64,000 nt of DNA, taken from Psychroserpens luteus. GTDB lineage: Bacteria > Bacteroidota > Bacteroidia > Flavobacteriales > Flavobacteriaceae. The stretch spans positions 310,001 to 374,000 of the forward strand of contig NZ_JADILU010000004.1 in assembly GCF_015319355.1 (NCBI RefSeq), written 5' to 3'. The translations under genes and the position numbers were made by a program. Numbering within the stretch: the stretch's first letter is position 1; every line of letters starts with the position of its first letter. The notes beneath the pieces were generated by a model. That model was not told where the DNA came from. It did not search any database and saw only the letters and a program-made list of their open reading frames with translations. Of the stretch, positions 8,116-18,235 are shown one piece after another.

Positions 8116-9180
8116 TTGAAAAATTACATATTCATTGTTACTTTATTGATTACATTTCTATGCGCTGGTCAAACTAAATATTCTAATGAATTTTTGAATA
8201 TTGGTGTTGATGCAGCTGCTCTTGGAATGAGTAATAGTGTAGCTTCTCATACTGCAGATGTAAATTCTGGATATTGGAATCCAGCTGGACTTGTTAATCT
8301 CGAAGACAGTCAATTAGCACTCTTACATTCTAGTTATTTTGCCAATATTGCCAACTACAATTACATCGCCTTTGCTAAACCCTTAGATGATAAAAGTGCA
8401 ATTGCTTTATCATTAATTAGATTTGGTGTTGATGATATTTTAGACACAACCCAATTAATTGATGATCAAGGGAATATTAATTATGATCGCGTAAGTTTAT
8501 TTTCTACAGCAGATTACGCATTAACATTTTCATATGCTAGAAAACTACCTTTAGATGGTTTAAGTTATGGTGTTAACGCTAAAGTTGTAAGACGAATTAT
8601 TGGTGATTTTGCTAATTCCTGGGGTTTTGGTTTAGATGCAGGAATTCAATTTGAAGGTAAAAATGATTGGAAGTTTGGTATCATGGCAAGAGACATTACT
8701 ACAACTTTTAATGCTTGGTCTTTTGATGATGATAAATTGGCAGATATTCAAAATGCTATAGAAGGTCAAAATCAAACTGTACCAGAAAGCACAGAGCTTA
8801 CCATCCCAAAATTACAAATTGGAATGTCTAAAAAATTCATTTTTCATTATGATTACTCATTATTAGCATCATTTGATATGAATGTTAGATTTGAGCAAAA
8901 CAATGATGTTATATCGTCTTCTTTTGCAAGTTTTAATCCTGCTTTAGGTTTTGAATTTGGTTACACAGACTTAGTCTTTTTAAGAGCTGGTGCTGGTAAT
9001 TTTCAAAATGAATTGCAATTAGATGATTCTGAAAATTTGACCTTCCAACCTAGTTTAGGATTAGGTTTCAAATACAGAGGTATCCAAATAGATTATGCTT
9101 TTACAGATATTGGAGATCAAAGTGCAGCTTTATACTCTAATGTCTTTTCTTTAAAACTCGATTTAAGTATCTTCAAATAG
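8116..9180 (+). CDS. PorV/PorQ-family outer-membrane protein (T9SS-associated)
   Basis: After a signal peptide (NYIFIVTLLITFLCAGQ) the protein has the PorV/PorQ opening FLNIGVDAAALGMSNSV and YWNPAGL, and many short amphipathic strands consistent with a FadL-like beta barrel; it ends in a hydrophobic strand (LKLDLSIFK). PorV binds cargo tails during T9SS secretion; this looks like a PorV2-type paralogue, which is inference. Start: an in-frame TTG at 8086 is possible, but CATCTTTG at 8091-8098 looks like a -7 element, so I prefer the TTG at 8116, which gives a clean signal peptide. It overlaps lnt by one base. Confidence 0.82.
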   Translation: MKNYIFIVTLLITFLCAGQTKYSNEFLNIGVDAAALGMSNSVASHTADVNSGYWNPAGLVNLEDSQLALLHSSYFANIANYNYIAFAKPLDDKSAIALSLIRFGVDDILDTTQLIDDQGNINYDRVSLFSTADYALTFSYARKLPLDGLSYGVNAKVVRRIIGDFANSWGFGLDAGIQFEGKNDWKFGIMARDITTTFNAWSFDDDKLADIQNAIEGQNQTVPESTELTIPKLQIGMSKKFIFHYDYSLLASFDMNVRFEQNNDVISSSFASFNPALGFEFGYTDLVFLRAGAGNFQNELQLDDSENLTFQPSLGLGFKYRGIQIDYAFTDIGDQSAALYSNVFSLKLDLSIFK

Positions 9181-10778
9181 TGAACAAACTTTTACTCTCA
9201 TTACTTTCAGGAATTATACTCGCATTAGCTTGGCCAACTTACGGTTTTCCTCTTTTACTCTTTTTTGCATTTGTACCATTATTATTGGCAGAACATCAAT
9301 TACGATTATCTGATGTAAAGCGTAAAGGTCTTAAAGTTTTCGGACTCTCCTATCTCACATTTCTCATTTGGAATGCGATTACCACAAGTTGGTTACGGTT
9401 TGCAGATCCATTTGGAGCAGGTTTTGCTGTTTTTGTAAACTCAGCATTAATGGCGCTTATCTTTTTATTGTATCATAAATTTGCAAAAAGACAATCTGCA
9501 AACAGATCATTATTGTTTTTGGTTGTACTATGGATAAGTTTTGAGAAATTACATTTAATTTGGGAATTTTCTTGGCCATGGCTTAACCTTGGTAATGGAT
9601 TTTCAGAGTATATAAGCTGGATTCAATGGTATGAATATACTGGCACTTTTGGTGGTACCCTTTGGGTTTGGATCTTAAATGTACTTATTTTTAAAGGTGT
9701 TCTATCCTATCAAAAAGAAAAATCAAAACAGGTTTTAAAATCTTTATTGCTGAAATGTGCTGGACTCATAATTGTTCCTCTTCTTATTTCCTTCGGAATT
9801 TATAGTACATATTCACATGAAGGCGAAACAGTTAATGTGATTGCCTTACAGCCTAATATTGATCCGTATTCGGAAAAATACAACATGACTAATTTAAAAT
9901 TTGCAGAGCTATTTTTTGAATTATCTAATTCAAAAATCACAGACTCTACAGATTTCATCATTGCTCCTGAAACTTTTTTAGCAGAAAGTACACGACTTAG
10001 ACAATTTAATAATTCGTTATTAAAAAACAAGTTTGATCGCTATGTTCTTGAACATCCCAATGTGAATCTCTTGACTGGGATTTCATTTTATAACATGTTT
10101 AATGATAAGAACAAAATTAGAAAAGAAACTAATGTTTACAAATACACGCCAAACACTTGGTATGATGATTATAACTCTGCTCTTTTAATTAATAGCTTGG
10201 ATTCTGTTCAACAATACAACAAATCAAAACTGGTTGTTGGTGTTGAAAATTTCCCATATCAAGATATTTTAAAACCTCTAATTGGAGATTTTATGATTGA
10301 CCTTGGTGGTACTGTTTCCATGAAAACAACACAAGATTACAGAGGTGTTTTTACATCATCAAATTCAAAGTTTAAAGCAGCTCCTATTATTTGTTATGAA
10401 TCTGTGTATGGTGAGTTTGTAACTGGTTATGTTAGAAATGAAGCCAATTTTTTAGCAATCATAACTAATGATGCTTGGTGGAATGAAACCCAAGGTCATA
10501 AACAACATTTAAGTTATGCTAAACTTAGAGCTGTAGAAACACGACGTGATATTGTAAGAAGTGCTAATACTGGTATCTCAGCGATTATAAATGCTAAAGG
10601 AGAGATTACAAGTAGTCTTCCTTACGGAGAAAAAGGCGCACTATCAGGACAAATCATTACCAATAATAAAATTACTTTTTATGTTATGGCTGGTGATTAT
10701 ATAGCTAGAATTAGTGTTTTTATTCTGATTTTTGTTGGATTGATTGGATTCTTCCGAAGAAAAAAAGAACAACTTTAG
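9180..10778 (+). CDS. lnt: Apolipoprotein N-acyltransferase
   Basis: Adds the third acyl chain to the N-terminal cysteine of lipoproteins at the periplasmic face of the inner membrane. The first about 200 residues hold the membrane segments; the nitrilase-fold domain follows, with the catalytic Glu in APETFLAES, a candidate Lys in NKSKLVVGVE and the catalytic Cys in PIICYESVYGEF. A last TM is near the C-terminus. Its 532 aa fit the family. The GTG start overlaps the previous stop (TAGTG), so it is coupled to the porV-like gene. Several lipoproteins in this window would be substrates. Confidence 0.93.
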   Translation: MNKLLLSLLSGIILALAWPTYGFPLLLFFAFVPLLLAEHQLRLSDVKRKGLKVFGLSYLTFLIWNAITTSWLRFADPFGAGFAVFVNSALMALIFLLYHKFAKRQSANRSLLFLVVLWISFEKLHLIWEFSWPWLNLGNGFSEYISWIQWYEYTGTFGGTLWVWILNVLIFKGVLSYQKEKSKQVLKSLLLKCAGLIIVPLLISFGIYSTYSHEGETVNVIALQPNIDPYSEKYNMTNLKFAELFFELSNSKITDSTDFIIAPETFLAESTRLRQFNNSLLKNKFDRYVLEHPNVNLLTGISFYNMFNDKNKIRKETNVYKYTPNTWYDDYNSALLINSLDSVQQYNKSKLVVGVENFPYQDILKPLIGDFMIDLGGTVSMKTTQDYRGVFTSSNSKFKAAPIICYESVYGEFVTGYVRNEANFLAIITNDAWWNETQGHKQHLSYAKLRAVETRRDIVRSANTGISAIINAKGEITSSLPYGEKGALSGQIITNNKITFYVMAGDYIARISVFILIFVGLIGFFRRKKEQL

Positions 10779-10859
10779 CTTTAATAAGAAGCTATTATAA
10801 AAAGTTTAGCAGAGAACTTCAAGAACATTAGCAACCACTAAATACTACAAACAAACTAC

Positions 10860-12254
10860 TTATTGTCCTCTATAGTAAAGAATAGTACTGAGCGTTTTAA
10901 CGACAATATTGATATCTAAAAACACACTTCTGTGTTTGATATAATACAAATCATACTGAAGTTTTGTTAAGCTATCATCAACAGACGATCCATAACGTGT
11001 ATTTACTTGTGCCCAACCCGTAAGTCCGGGTTTTACAATGTGTCGTGTTTCGTAAAAAGGAATTATCCTTGAGAGTTCATTCACAAAAAACGGACGTTCA
11101 GGACGTGGACCAATGATACTCATATCGCCTCTAAGAACATTAATAAACTGAGGGATTTCATCAATTCTAGAACGTCTTAAAAACATACCAAACTTGGTAA
11201 TTCTTGAATCATTTTTTTGCGCCCATTTTGCACCTCCTGTTTCAGCATTTACAATCATACTTCGCAGTTTTACAATTTGAAATAGATTTCCGTTTCGACC
11301 TACTCTCTCTTGAAAATAAAACAGAGGACCTTTGTTTGCTATAAAATTTCCGAGGATAATAAATGGTAAAATAACTGCACCAAAACATAAGCCTATTACT
11401 GAAAATAAAATATCAAATGTTCTATGAAAAAACAGATATAATGTATTTTGATTACTACGACTAAAAGGAAAATACTTATAAAAATCTTTACCAACAAACT
11501 GAATAGGAACACGATACGTTATTTCTTCAAAAACTTGAGTATATTCTCTAATAATAAATCCTTGATCTAAAAGAGAAATAAGATCGTGATAAATTTCTGC
11601 AGTAATAGTCTCTGAATTATAACTAGCTACAAGTATTTCAGAAATTTTCTCATCTCTAATAACCTGAAGCAAGTTTTTAGATTCAAATTCTTTTAAGCCT
11701 TTAAATTTTATTGGTGATTCTGCTTCAGCTTCAGAGTTAATAAACCCTACAATTTTATAGTTAGGGTCAGATTGATTTAAGGGTTTTATAATGTTTTCAA
11801 TATTTGAAATTTCACCTACAAGAAGCACTTTTTTATAAAATCTAGGTGTAGATATGAAAGTGATATAAGCCCATCTCCAAAGAAAAATCATGGTTATGAT
11901 ACATAAATAAAAATATACGATTTCAAGTCTTTGTATAGGAAGAAATGGTGTTAATACAGGCGTTAAAAGATAAAACAATACTGTTGTAGATACTGTTAAG
12001 ACAATATTTCTAAACGTAACATCTAATTTACTTGACTTTTGAAGATCATAAATCTCGAAAATTGTACCAAAAACGGTTATGTATATTGCTAAAACTATGA
12101 GATAACCCAGATTATCTTTAGCTACTGTTATATAATCAAAATCCATACATATTTCTAAAAGATACAAACCAAGAATCACGACACATATGTCTATGATACG
12201 AAGTAATACTTTACGCTCAGAAATTTCAAAATGTATGTCTTTTTTACGACTCAT
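10860..12254 (-). CDS. Polyprenyl-phosphate sugar-phosphate transferase (WcaJ/WbaP type)
   Basis: Initiates repeat-unit synthesis by moving a hexose-1-phosphate onto undecaprenyl phosphate. The N-terminal half has about four membrane helices and a Rossmann-like soluble part (KKVLLVGEISNIENII). The C-terminal catalytic domain (about 265-464) has KRTFDILFSVIGL-like entry helix, KLRSM, RRSRIDEIPQFINVL, IGPRPERP and PGLTGWAQV. 464 aa is the usual length of the long form. It is the last gene of the leftward locus, far from the second, short transferase at 43398-43985. Confidence 0.92.
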   Translation of the reverse strand: MSRKKDIHFEISERKVLLRIIDICVVILGLYLLEICMDFDYITVAKDNLGYLIVLAIYITVFGTIFEIYDLQKSSKLDVTFRNIVLTVSTTVLFYLLTPVLTPFLPIQRLEIVYFYLCIITMIFLWRWAYITFISTPRFYKKVLLVGEISNIENIIKPLNQSDPNYKIVGFINSEAEAESPIKFKGLKEFESKNLLQVIRDEKISEILVASYNSETITAEIYHDLISLLDQGFIIREYTQVFEEITYRVPIQFVGKDFYKYFPFSRSNQNTLYLFFHRTFDILFSVIGLCFGAVILPFIILGNFIANKGPLFYFQERVGRNGNLFQIVKLRSMIVNAETGGAKWAQKNDSRITKFGMFLRRSRIDEIPQFINVLRGDMSIIGPRPERPFFVNELSRIIPFYETRHIVKPGLTGWAQVNTRYGSSVDDSLTKLQYDLYYIKHRSVFLDINIVVKTLSTILYYRGQ

Positions 12255-12316
12255 TGTTTTTAAAAAAGGGCTTTTGTAAATATAATAAGTTATGTTACAT
12301 TTTAACTATGATTTAG

Positions 12317-13324
12317 TTATAAGACGTCAATCCATAGCTTTTTAACTTTTTGCCAATCAAATTCTTCTGCTTTTAGTCTTGCATTATTAATTATTTGATT
12401 GCGTTGAATATCATTATTAAATATTTTAATAATAGCCTCAACCATCTGAACTTCATCGTTTGGCTCAACTAAAATACCGTTGTATTGATTTTCTATTAAA
12501 AATGGCATTCCACCTACATTTGTTGAAATCACAGGCAACCCCAAAGCCATTGCTTCAATGACACTTAAAGGGGTATTATCAAAATTTGTGGTGTTGATAA
12601 ATATGTTATAATCTTGCGCAAGCATAATCCATTCTTGTTTTGTGAGTTTTCCGGTTATCTTAACTCCAACATTTAAACTAAGTGCTAAATCCTTAACTTC
12701 TTTAAGGCTTCCATCACTATCCGGTCCTACCATGCAAAGTTGCGCATTTGGATATGTTTCTTTTAATAACTTTAAAACTTTAATCGCAAGTTGAGGATTG
12801 TATATTTTCGAGAATGAGCGCACCCATAAAAGTTTCGGACACGTAAACTCTTTTTCTATATACTTATATTTTTCTATATTTAGTGTATTTGGAATATGCT
12901 TAACATTGTTATATCCATAGTGTTTAAAAGAGCTCATGAGATACTCAGACGGAGAAACATTACATTTAGAATTATTAAAAATCATACCACTCATTATTGG
13001 ATGCTTTGTCAATCTTGCTGGTAAATTTCCACCATTTAAACTGCTTATATAATCAACGTTAAACACCCTACATAACTGACTTATTATCAAGGCATAATAA
13101 AAATTATATGTACTATAAGTGTCAATTAACACAACTTCAACACTAAATGCACGCCTAAAAAACGTAAGAACCATATCAAGAAGACGTAATGCTCTATTAG
13201 ACTTGCTTGATGCGTAATACATTGTAAAACCTTCATTTTCTAATAATTGCCCCAAAGTATGGATTGAAGAAAGATTACTTGATTTGTTTTGTAATTTGTT
13301 TCCTATGTACAGGATTTTTTTCAT
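12317..13324 (-). CDS. Glycosyltransferase, GT4 family
   Basis: GT-B fold retaining glycosyltransferase. The N-terminal acceptor domain starts MKKILYIGNKLQNKSSN; the C-terminal donor domain has LLWVRSFSKIYNPQLAI, GKLTKQEWIMLAQDYNIFI and SVIEAMALGLPVISTNVGG, the E-x7-E region of GT4 enzymes. 335 aa. Its start overlaps the end of the upstream polymerase/ligase gene by 50 bases, an unusually long overlap; the N-terminus looks natural, so I keep it. Sugar specificity cannot be read from sequence. Confidence 0.87.
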   Translation of the reverse strand: MKKILYIGNKLQNKSSNLSSIHTLGQLLENEGFTMYYASSKSNRALRLLDMVLTFFRRAFSVEVVLIDTYSTYNFYYALIISQLCRVFNVDYISSLNGGNLPARLTKHPIMSGMIFNNSKCNVSPSEYLMSSFKHYGYNNVKHIPNTLNIEKYKYIEKEFTCPKLLWVRSFSKIYNPQLAIKVLKLLKETYPNAQLCMVGPDSDGSLKEVKDLALSLNVGVKITGKLTKQEWIMLAQDYNIFINTTNFDNTPLSVIEAMALGLPVISTNVGGMPFLIENQYNGILVEPNDEVQMVEAIIKIFNNDIQRNQIINNARLKAEEFDWQKVKKLWIDVL

Positions 13325-14654
13325 AAGTAATATTTATTAAACATAATGCGTATAAAAATGCTGGAGCAGCAATTCGCATACCTGAGTGATTTATAGTCGC
13401 AAACCAAAATCCAAAAAAAGCATAAAAATAAAAACTCTTTTTATTACTTGACCTATAAGCCAAGGGTTTTATTATAAGTATTAATAAAATTATTATACCT
13501 AAAATTCCATGTTCAGACAAAAGGCGACCAACTTCATTATGAGAAGGTACTTTTAGTCCTTTTTCCTCTAACCTTATATCTTTAATTCTACTTGCCCCAA
13601 CTCCAAAAAACGGACTACTTAAAAAACCATCCATTTCTTCCATAAATAGATCTAAACGACCTGTTGTAATATCTCCCTTATCTCGTCCAAGTGAATCTTC
13701 ATTTGCATATCGTTTATCTATAAGTCCACTAGTTTGATTAGAACTAATAATCCATGTTACTGAAATAGCGAGTGCAAATACAATAAATGTAAGTACCATA
13801 TTAGTCTTTTTTTTTGAAGACGACTTGAAGAAAACAATAACTAAAAAAGCAAATGAAATAATAATGGCTGAATAAATACCTCCTCTACTAAAAGTAATAA
13901 TAGCTCTAAAAGCCATACCACCAAGAATCAATAAATTTAATACTTTAAGAAAAACAGTTGGAGATTTCATAAATAATCTTACAACTATTGCAAAAATCCC
14001 AAGACCTAAAGCTGTTGACACTTGATTAGGCCCAAAACCTCCTGAAGTTGCAGCATTAGAAGCAGTTCCAGAAAGTGTGTCTTTAATACTTGGATTGTAC
14101 AAGAAAAGATAAGTGGTCATTGTAATTGAAGGCAATCCTAAATAAAGAATGACTTTAAGCATTTTTTCATTGGTTAACTTTTTATCAAAAGTAAATAAGG
14201 ATGCAAGTCCAAGACACACAGGACCACTCAAAACGAATGCAATACTTCGTCTAAAATCTGATTGATATCCTAACGTTTTTGATGCAACAATAATAGCAGG
14301 TACCAAAGCAATCAAATAGAAAAAATAGGGATATGCTCGATAATTAACACCTTTAAAAAAAAGACCAATAATCACAAAAACTATGACTAGATATTTACAA
14401 GCTTCATAGGAAATAGCTCCTTTAGTCATTCTAAAAAGCACCTCTCCACCAGATATATAAGCACAAGCAAATAAAATTTCTTCAACTTTTTTAGAATCCG
14501 GGCTAGTAAAAATTTTTATTAAAAAATAAGCTACTACTATTAAAAAATAAACTGTTGCAAATGGATCAAAAAGATACAAAAGGATACCGAGTAGTATGTG
14601 CAATACTACTTGGGAAACATAATTATCATTTGCTTTTAAAAACTTATTTTTCAA
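13275..14654 (-). CDS. O-antigen ligase/polymerase family membrane protein (Wzy/WaaL type)
   Basis: 459 aa with about 12 hydrophobic segments and a large periplasmic loop. The loop has the Wzy_C-type pattern: a Gly-Arg dipeptide near LFMEEMDGFLSSPFFGVGASR, then PSHNEVGRLLSEHGILG. This superfamily either polymerises lipid-linked repeat units (Wzy) or ligates glycans to lipid A core (WaaL); sequence alone does not separate them. With an ABC exporter in the same locus a ligase role is attractive, while Wza/Wzc would favour a polymerase. Confidence 0.85.
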   Translation of the reverse strand: MKNKFLKANDNYVSQVVLHILLGILLYLFDPFATVYFLIVVAYFLIKIFTSPDSKKVEEILFACAYISGGEVLFRMTKGAISYEACKYLVIVFVIIGLFFKGVNYRAYPYFFYLIALVPAIIVASKTLGYQSDFRRSIAFVLSGPVCLGLASLFTFDKKLTNEKMLKVILYLGLPSITMTTYLFLYNPSIKDTLSGTASNAATSGGFGPNQVSTALGLGIFAIVVRLFMKSPTVFLKVLNLLILGGMAFRAIITFSRGGIYSAIIISFAFLVIVFFKSSSKKKTNMVLTFIVFALAISVTWIISSNQTSGLIDKRYANEDSLGRDKGDITTGRLDLFMEEMDGFLSSPFFGVGASRIKDIRLEEKGLKVPSHNEVGRLLSEHGILGIIILLILIIKPLAYRSSNKKSFYFYAFFGFWFATINHSGMRIAAPAFLYALCLINITYEKNPVHRKQITKQIK

Positions 14655-14666
14655 TTAAAATTGAAT

Positions 14667-15794
14667 TTATTTTAGTAATTCATTAATAATTCTTTCGTTG
14701 TAATGTTCAAATGTAAATTTCTTTACAATAGCATCCATATTTTTTATAATTCTACTGTGATTTTCTTTGTCTAAACTTAGAATTTGATTTATATGATCTA
14801 CAATATTATCTGTATTAACTTCATCTAATACAAAACCATTAAAATCGGAACTCACATATTGACCTATGGACGACACATTAGAAACTAATGGAATACATTT
14901 AAAATTCATAGCTTCAGCAATTACCTTAGGAAATCCTTCTGAAGCTGTTGTTGGCATAATAAACACATGTGATTTTCTGTAGATATCAAATACTTTGGAT
15001 TGTGATAAAAATCCATGAAATATAATATTGATTCCTGAGTCTTTAGCAATACTTTTAAAATACTCAAGATCATTGCCATTGCCTACCAAATGAATTTGAT
15101 TAACTTTTGACTTAGAAGCTTTACTCAAAGCACTAAATGCTTTGATGATTCGTTCTACCCCTTTTTCTTTTTCTAATCGTCCTACATAACAAAAATCAAG
15201 TTTATCATACTTTAATTTAAGCGCCTCTATTTGTTGACCTTCCTGTATGTTATTTGAAGTAAGACAAGGATTTTCAAATGTAATACAATGACTTGGTTGA
15301 TCTTTCCAACGACCATTAATTGTAACAGGTCTGTTTTGCATTTTTAACAATTTTCGCTGTATTCGATATCCTAATGGAGCATTAGATTGATTCCAATTTC
15401 CTGCATATTTGAACCACCCTTTTTTTCTTGTCAACAGCGTTAGATATGGAATTAAAAAAACACCTATACCAGTTGGTGTTCTTAACTGGAAACAATCCAC
15501 TTTTTTTAAAGTTTTTGATACAATACTCATCACAAGTGGAGCATTATAAATCGTTTTCACTTTACTTGTTACAGTTTTCCCTCCTAATGCTGGCAAGGGT
15601 ACAAATTTAATTTTATTGGAAGTATAAGCCATAACGCTCGGTGGTGGATCTCCTTCCTTTAGCATTGCAACATGATAAATTTCATCAAAAATATGTAATA
15701 AATGATTAATTTCATTTACCGTCGGACTCCAACCTACAACAGCCCCTTCTGGGGTTTTATAGTGTTCAGTATGAGATATTATAGCTAATTTCAT
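14667..15794 (-). CDS. Glycosyltransferase, GT4 family
   Basis: 375 aa. The C-terminal half carries FCYVGRLEKEKGVERIIKAF and SHVFIMPTTASEGFPKVIAEAMNFKCIPL, the donor-binding region of GT4 enzymes. The N-terminal domain starts MKLAIISHTEHYKTPEG, resembling GTs of exopolysaccharide loci. The start lies in a run of TTAA tetranucleotides that also forms the stop of the upstream gene (see repeat 15793-15811). Confidence 0.87.
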   Translation of the reverse strand: MKLAIISHTEHYKTPEGAVVGWSPTVNEINHLLHIFDEIYHVAMLKEGDPPPSVMAYTSNKIKFVPLPALGGKTVTSKVKTIYNAPLVMSIVSKTLKKVDCFQLRTPTGIGVFLIPYLTLLTRKKGWFKYAGNWNQSNAPLGYRIQRKLLKMQNRPVTINGRWKDQPSHCITFENPCLTSNNIQEGQQIEALKLKYDKLDFCYVGRLEKEKGVERIIKAFSALSKASKSKVNQIHLVGNGNDLEYFKSIAKDSGINIIFHGFLSQSKVFDIYRKSHVFIMPTTASEGFPKVIAEAMNFKCIPLVSNVSSIGQYVSSDFNGFVLDEVNTDNIVDHINQILSLDKENHSRIIKNMDAIVKKFTFEHYNERIINELLK

Positions 15795-15811
15795 TAATTA
15801 ATTAATTAATT
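15793..15811. repeat. TTAA tetranucleotide run at a gene junction
   Basis: About four and a half copies of a TTAA/ATTA unit span the stop of the gene at 15798-16904 and the bases just before the start of the gene at 14667-15794. Slippage here would alter the last codons of one gene and the spacing to the next, though every frame meets a TAA quickly. Confidence 0.6.
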
Positions 15812-16904
15812 CTATATAATCTTTTATGATATAGTTCCATTTATGAGATTCTGCCCAAGATAGAGCGTTTTTACTATAATCATCATAGTTCTCCATGATA
15901 GTTTGAATTGCATTAGAAAATTCATCACTACTGTCAAATGGAACTAAAATTCCGGATTTAAAATTAGAGATAGCATCTTCAATTCCACAGTTAGTAGACC
16001 CAATTGCAGGTATACCAAGTGCATTAGCTTCCAATACAGCTATCCCAAAACCTTCGACATCTCCTGATCTTGTAGCACTGCTTAACATTACTAATAAATC
16101 ACTATTAGTCAAATACTCCTTCAAATCATGATCTGAAAGCCTACCATGAAATGTTACATGGTCTTCAATACTATGCTTTTTAACTATACTCATAAATCGT
16201 TCTTTTTCCGTAGGTATACCAATACAGTGATAATGTATATTGGGATATCTTTCTAACAGCTTAGGAATATGATTAATAACATTAAGTTGCCCCTTTCTTT
16301 CTGTAACATTTCCAACGGTAATAAGCTTTGGGTTACCTTCAGTTTTTAAGTCACCATCAATAGAAATATTCCATTTTTCTGGATTATACCCATTAGGAAT
16401 AACAACTACATTTTTTAAATCTAAATATTCAATTAAAGATTTGGTATAATTTGACACTGCTACAATATATTGAAACCTACCAAGAGATTTATTTATTGAA
16501 AATTTAAGCAAAGGATTACTAAAGTTTACCTCTGTACCATGTGCTATTGCAATATTTTTTTTCCTAAGGATGACACTATAAATCGCTACAACCCATAATG
16601 GGAATTTACCAGAAGCAATGACAACATCTGCTTTTTTAATCAACTTAAAAATAACTATTAGCCTTTTTAAATACATAAATAGGCGTATTTTTTTCAAGCG
16701 AATTCGATAGGTTTTAAATGGGTTAGTTCTATCAAAATCATTTTCTTCATTGCCAGAAACAGAGCGTTGATCAGCTATAACACTAACATTAAAATCATTT
16801 TGATGTAATTGATCTGCTAAATTATAAGCGTGATTGCCTATTCCTCCTGGCTGAGGAGGAAACTCTGAAGTAACTATTAATATGTTTTTATATTTATGCT
16901 TCAA
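15798..16904 (-). CDS. Glycosyltransferase, GT4 family
   Basis: 368 aa. The N-terminus has the classic LIVTSEFPPQPGGIGNHAYNLA donor-domain entry of GT4 enzymes; the C-terminal half has LITVGNVTERKGQLNVINHI, HGRLSDHDLKEYLTNSDLLV and FGIAVLEANALGIPAIGS (E-x7-E region). It overlaps the upstream GT2 gene by four bases. Specificity unknown. Confidence 0.9.
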   Translation of the reverse strand: MKHKYKNILIVTSEFPPQPGGIGNHAYNLADQLHQNDFNVSVIADQRSVSGNEENDFDRTNPFKTYRIRLKKIRLFMYLKRLIVIFKLIKKADVVIASGKFPLWVVAIYSVILRKKNIAIAHGTEVNFSNPLLKFSINKSLGRFQYIVAVSNYTKSLIEYLDLKNVVVIPNGYNPEKWNISIDGDLKTEGNPKLITVGNVTERKGQLNVINHIPKLLERYPNIHYHCIGIPTEKERFMSIVKKHSIEDHVTFHGRLSDHDLKEYLTNSDLLVMLSSATRSGDVEGFGIAVLEANALGIPAIGSTNCGIEDAISNFKSGILVPFDSSDEFSNAIQTIMENYDDYSKNALSWAESHKWNYIIKDYIELIN

Positions 16905-18235
16905 TCTAATGTTTTTATTAAAGCTCCCTCTTTTAATTTAATACTCGATAATCGCCACGACTTCATAACCTGAAAGGCAACTAGAGGTAATAACAGTATA
17001 GATACAAAAACTCCAAGAATGAGCATTAATTTATTTGTTTTGAATTGATATGGCATAATTGACATTGGTATATTTCTCAATAAAGCCCATTTTGCATTTG
17101 AGTTTCCATAATAACTTCGGAAAAGATATAATACACTAGGTATCGGTCTTGGAGCAAAAATCTTTTTAGTTCTAAAGGCGTCCCAACTTCCCATTTCTCT
17201 TAAACCTCCAGAACCCACTTTTAAATGAAGTCGTTTGGCATAAGGATTAGAAATGTTTAAAAATCCATATAAATAAGCTCTTAAACCATATTCTCCATCT
17301 CCCATGCGTTGCTTCTCGAACTGTCTATCAAACAATCCTATTTTTTCAAAAACATGTCTCTTAATCATAACATTTCCTGTATCTAACTGATCACTCTCTT
17401 TAAAGAAAGAATAGTTTGCAGGTACTTTTGCACCAACCTTAGATATAGATACACCAGAAGATAAATCTGCATTAAAAAAATCTAAACATTTTAGATGCTG
17501 ACTTATCCAATCACTTTCTACACGACTATCATCATCAAATAATAGAATATAATCTCCTTTTGATAATTTTATAGCAGCATTACGAGCTAACCATAGTGCT
17601 TTTTCTTTTTGGTAACTCACACTAAGGTTTAACTTAAATTCTTGATAAAAATCTTCTTCAAAGGGTTCAGATTGATCAACTACCAAGACTTCAAAATTTT
17701 TATAATCTTGTTTTTCTAAATCCTCTAAAACATCTTTAAGATATTTATACCTATTAAGAGTTGGAATAATAATACTAACAAAAGGATTATTACCAATTAA
17801 CGAAGAACTAAATACGTCCCATTTCTTATACTGAATTGGTGTACTTAAATAATTACTTCTTGTAGTATGTCTTGATTTATAAAAGGCAGAAATTTCTTTA
17901 AACGGATTTCTAAAACTAATCAACCTTATAATAAGCACGTAAAAAACCCACGCTTTATTAAAATATTTTCTAATAAAAATATAGTTATCTATAACTGATA
18001 ATTTCTCTATAGTTTTAATACGCTTAGTATTACCTATGTACCCTTTTTGAGTAGCCTGCCATGAAGCATCATAGTTTCTAGCGATTTCAGTTGTGAATTC
18101 TAAATCAATAATCAGTTGACTTTTAATCGATTCTGGGATATCTTCAAATACTGGAAAAACATTATCACCATTCAGTTTTGGCAATGAAAAATAATTGGTT
18201 GGTTGTAAATATGTTAGAAATTTAAAGAGCTTCAT
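16901..18235 (-). CDS. Glycosyltransferase, GT2 family, with N-terminal extension
   Basis: GT-A domain at about residues 150-360: FVSIIIPTLNRYKYLKDVL, VLVVDQS, ILLFDDDSRVESDW (the metal-binding DDD) and MGDGEYGLRAYLYG. About 145 residues precede it, without a known domain, and a hydrophobic C-terminal segment (LILGVFVSILLLPLVAF) suggests membrane anchoring. I chose the ATG at 18235, which overlaps the stop of the upstream sulfotransferase by one base (TAATG); a TTG at 18241 would add two residues. Confidence 0.88.
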   Translation of the reverse strand: MKLFKFLTYLQPTNYFSLPKLNGDNVFPVFEDIPESIKSQLIIDLEFTTEIARNYDASWQATQKGYIGNTKRIKTIEKLSVIDNYIFIRKYFNKAWVFYVLIIRLISFRNPFKEISAFYKSRHTTRSNYLSTPIQYKKWDVFSSSLIGNNPFVSIIIPTLNRYKYLKDVLEDLEKQDYKNFEVLVVDQSEPFEEDFYQEFKLNLSVSYQKEKALWLARNAAIKLSKGDYILLFDDDSRVESDWISQHLKCLDFFNADLSSGVSISKVGAKVPANYSFFKESDQLDTGNVMIKRHVFEKIGLFDRQFEKQRMGDGEYGLRAYLYGFLNISNPYAKRLHLKVGSGGLREMGSWDAFRTKKIFAPRPIPSVLYLFRSYYGNSNAKWALLRNIPMSIMPYQFKTNKLMLILGVFVSILLLPLVAFQVMKSWRLSSIKLKEGALIKTLD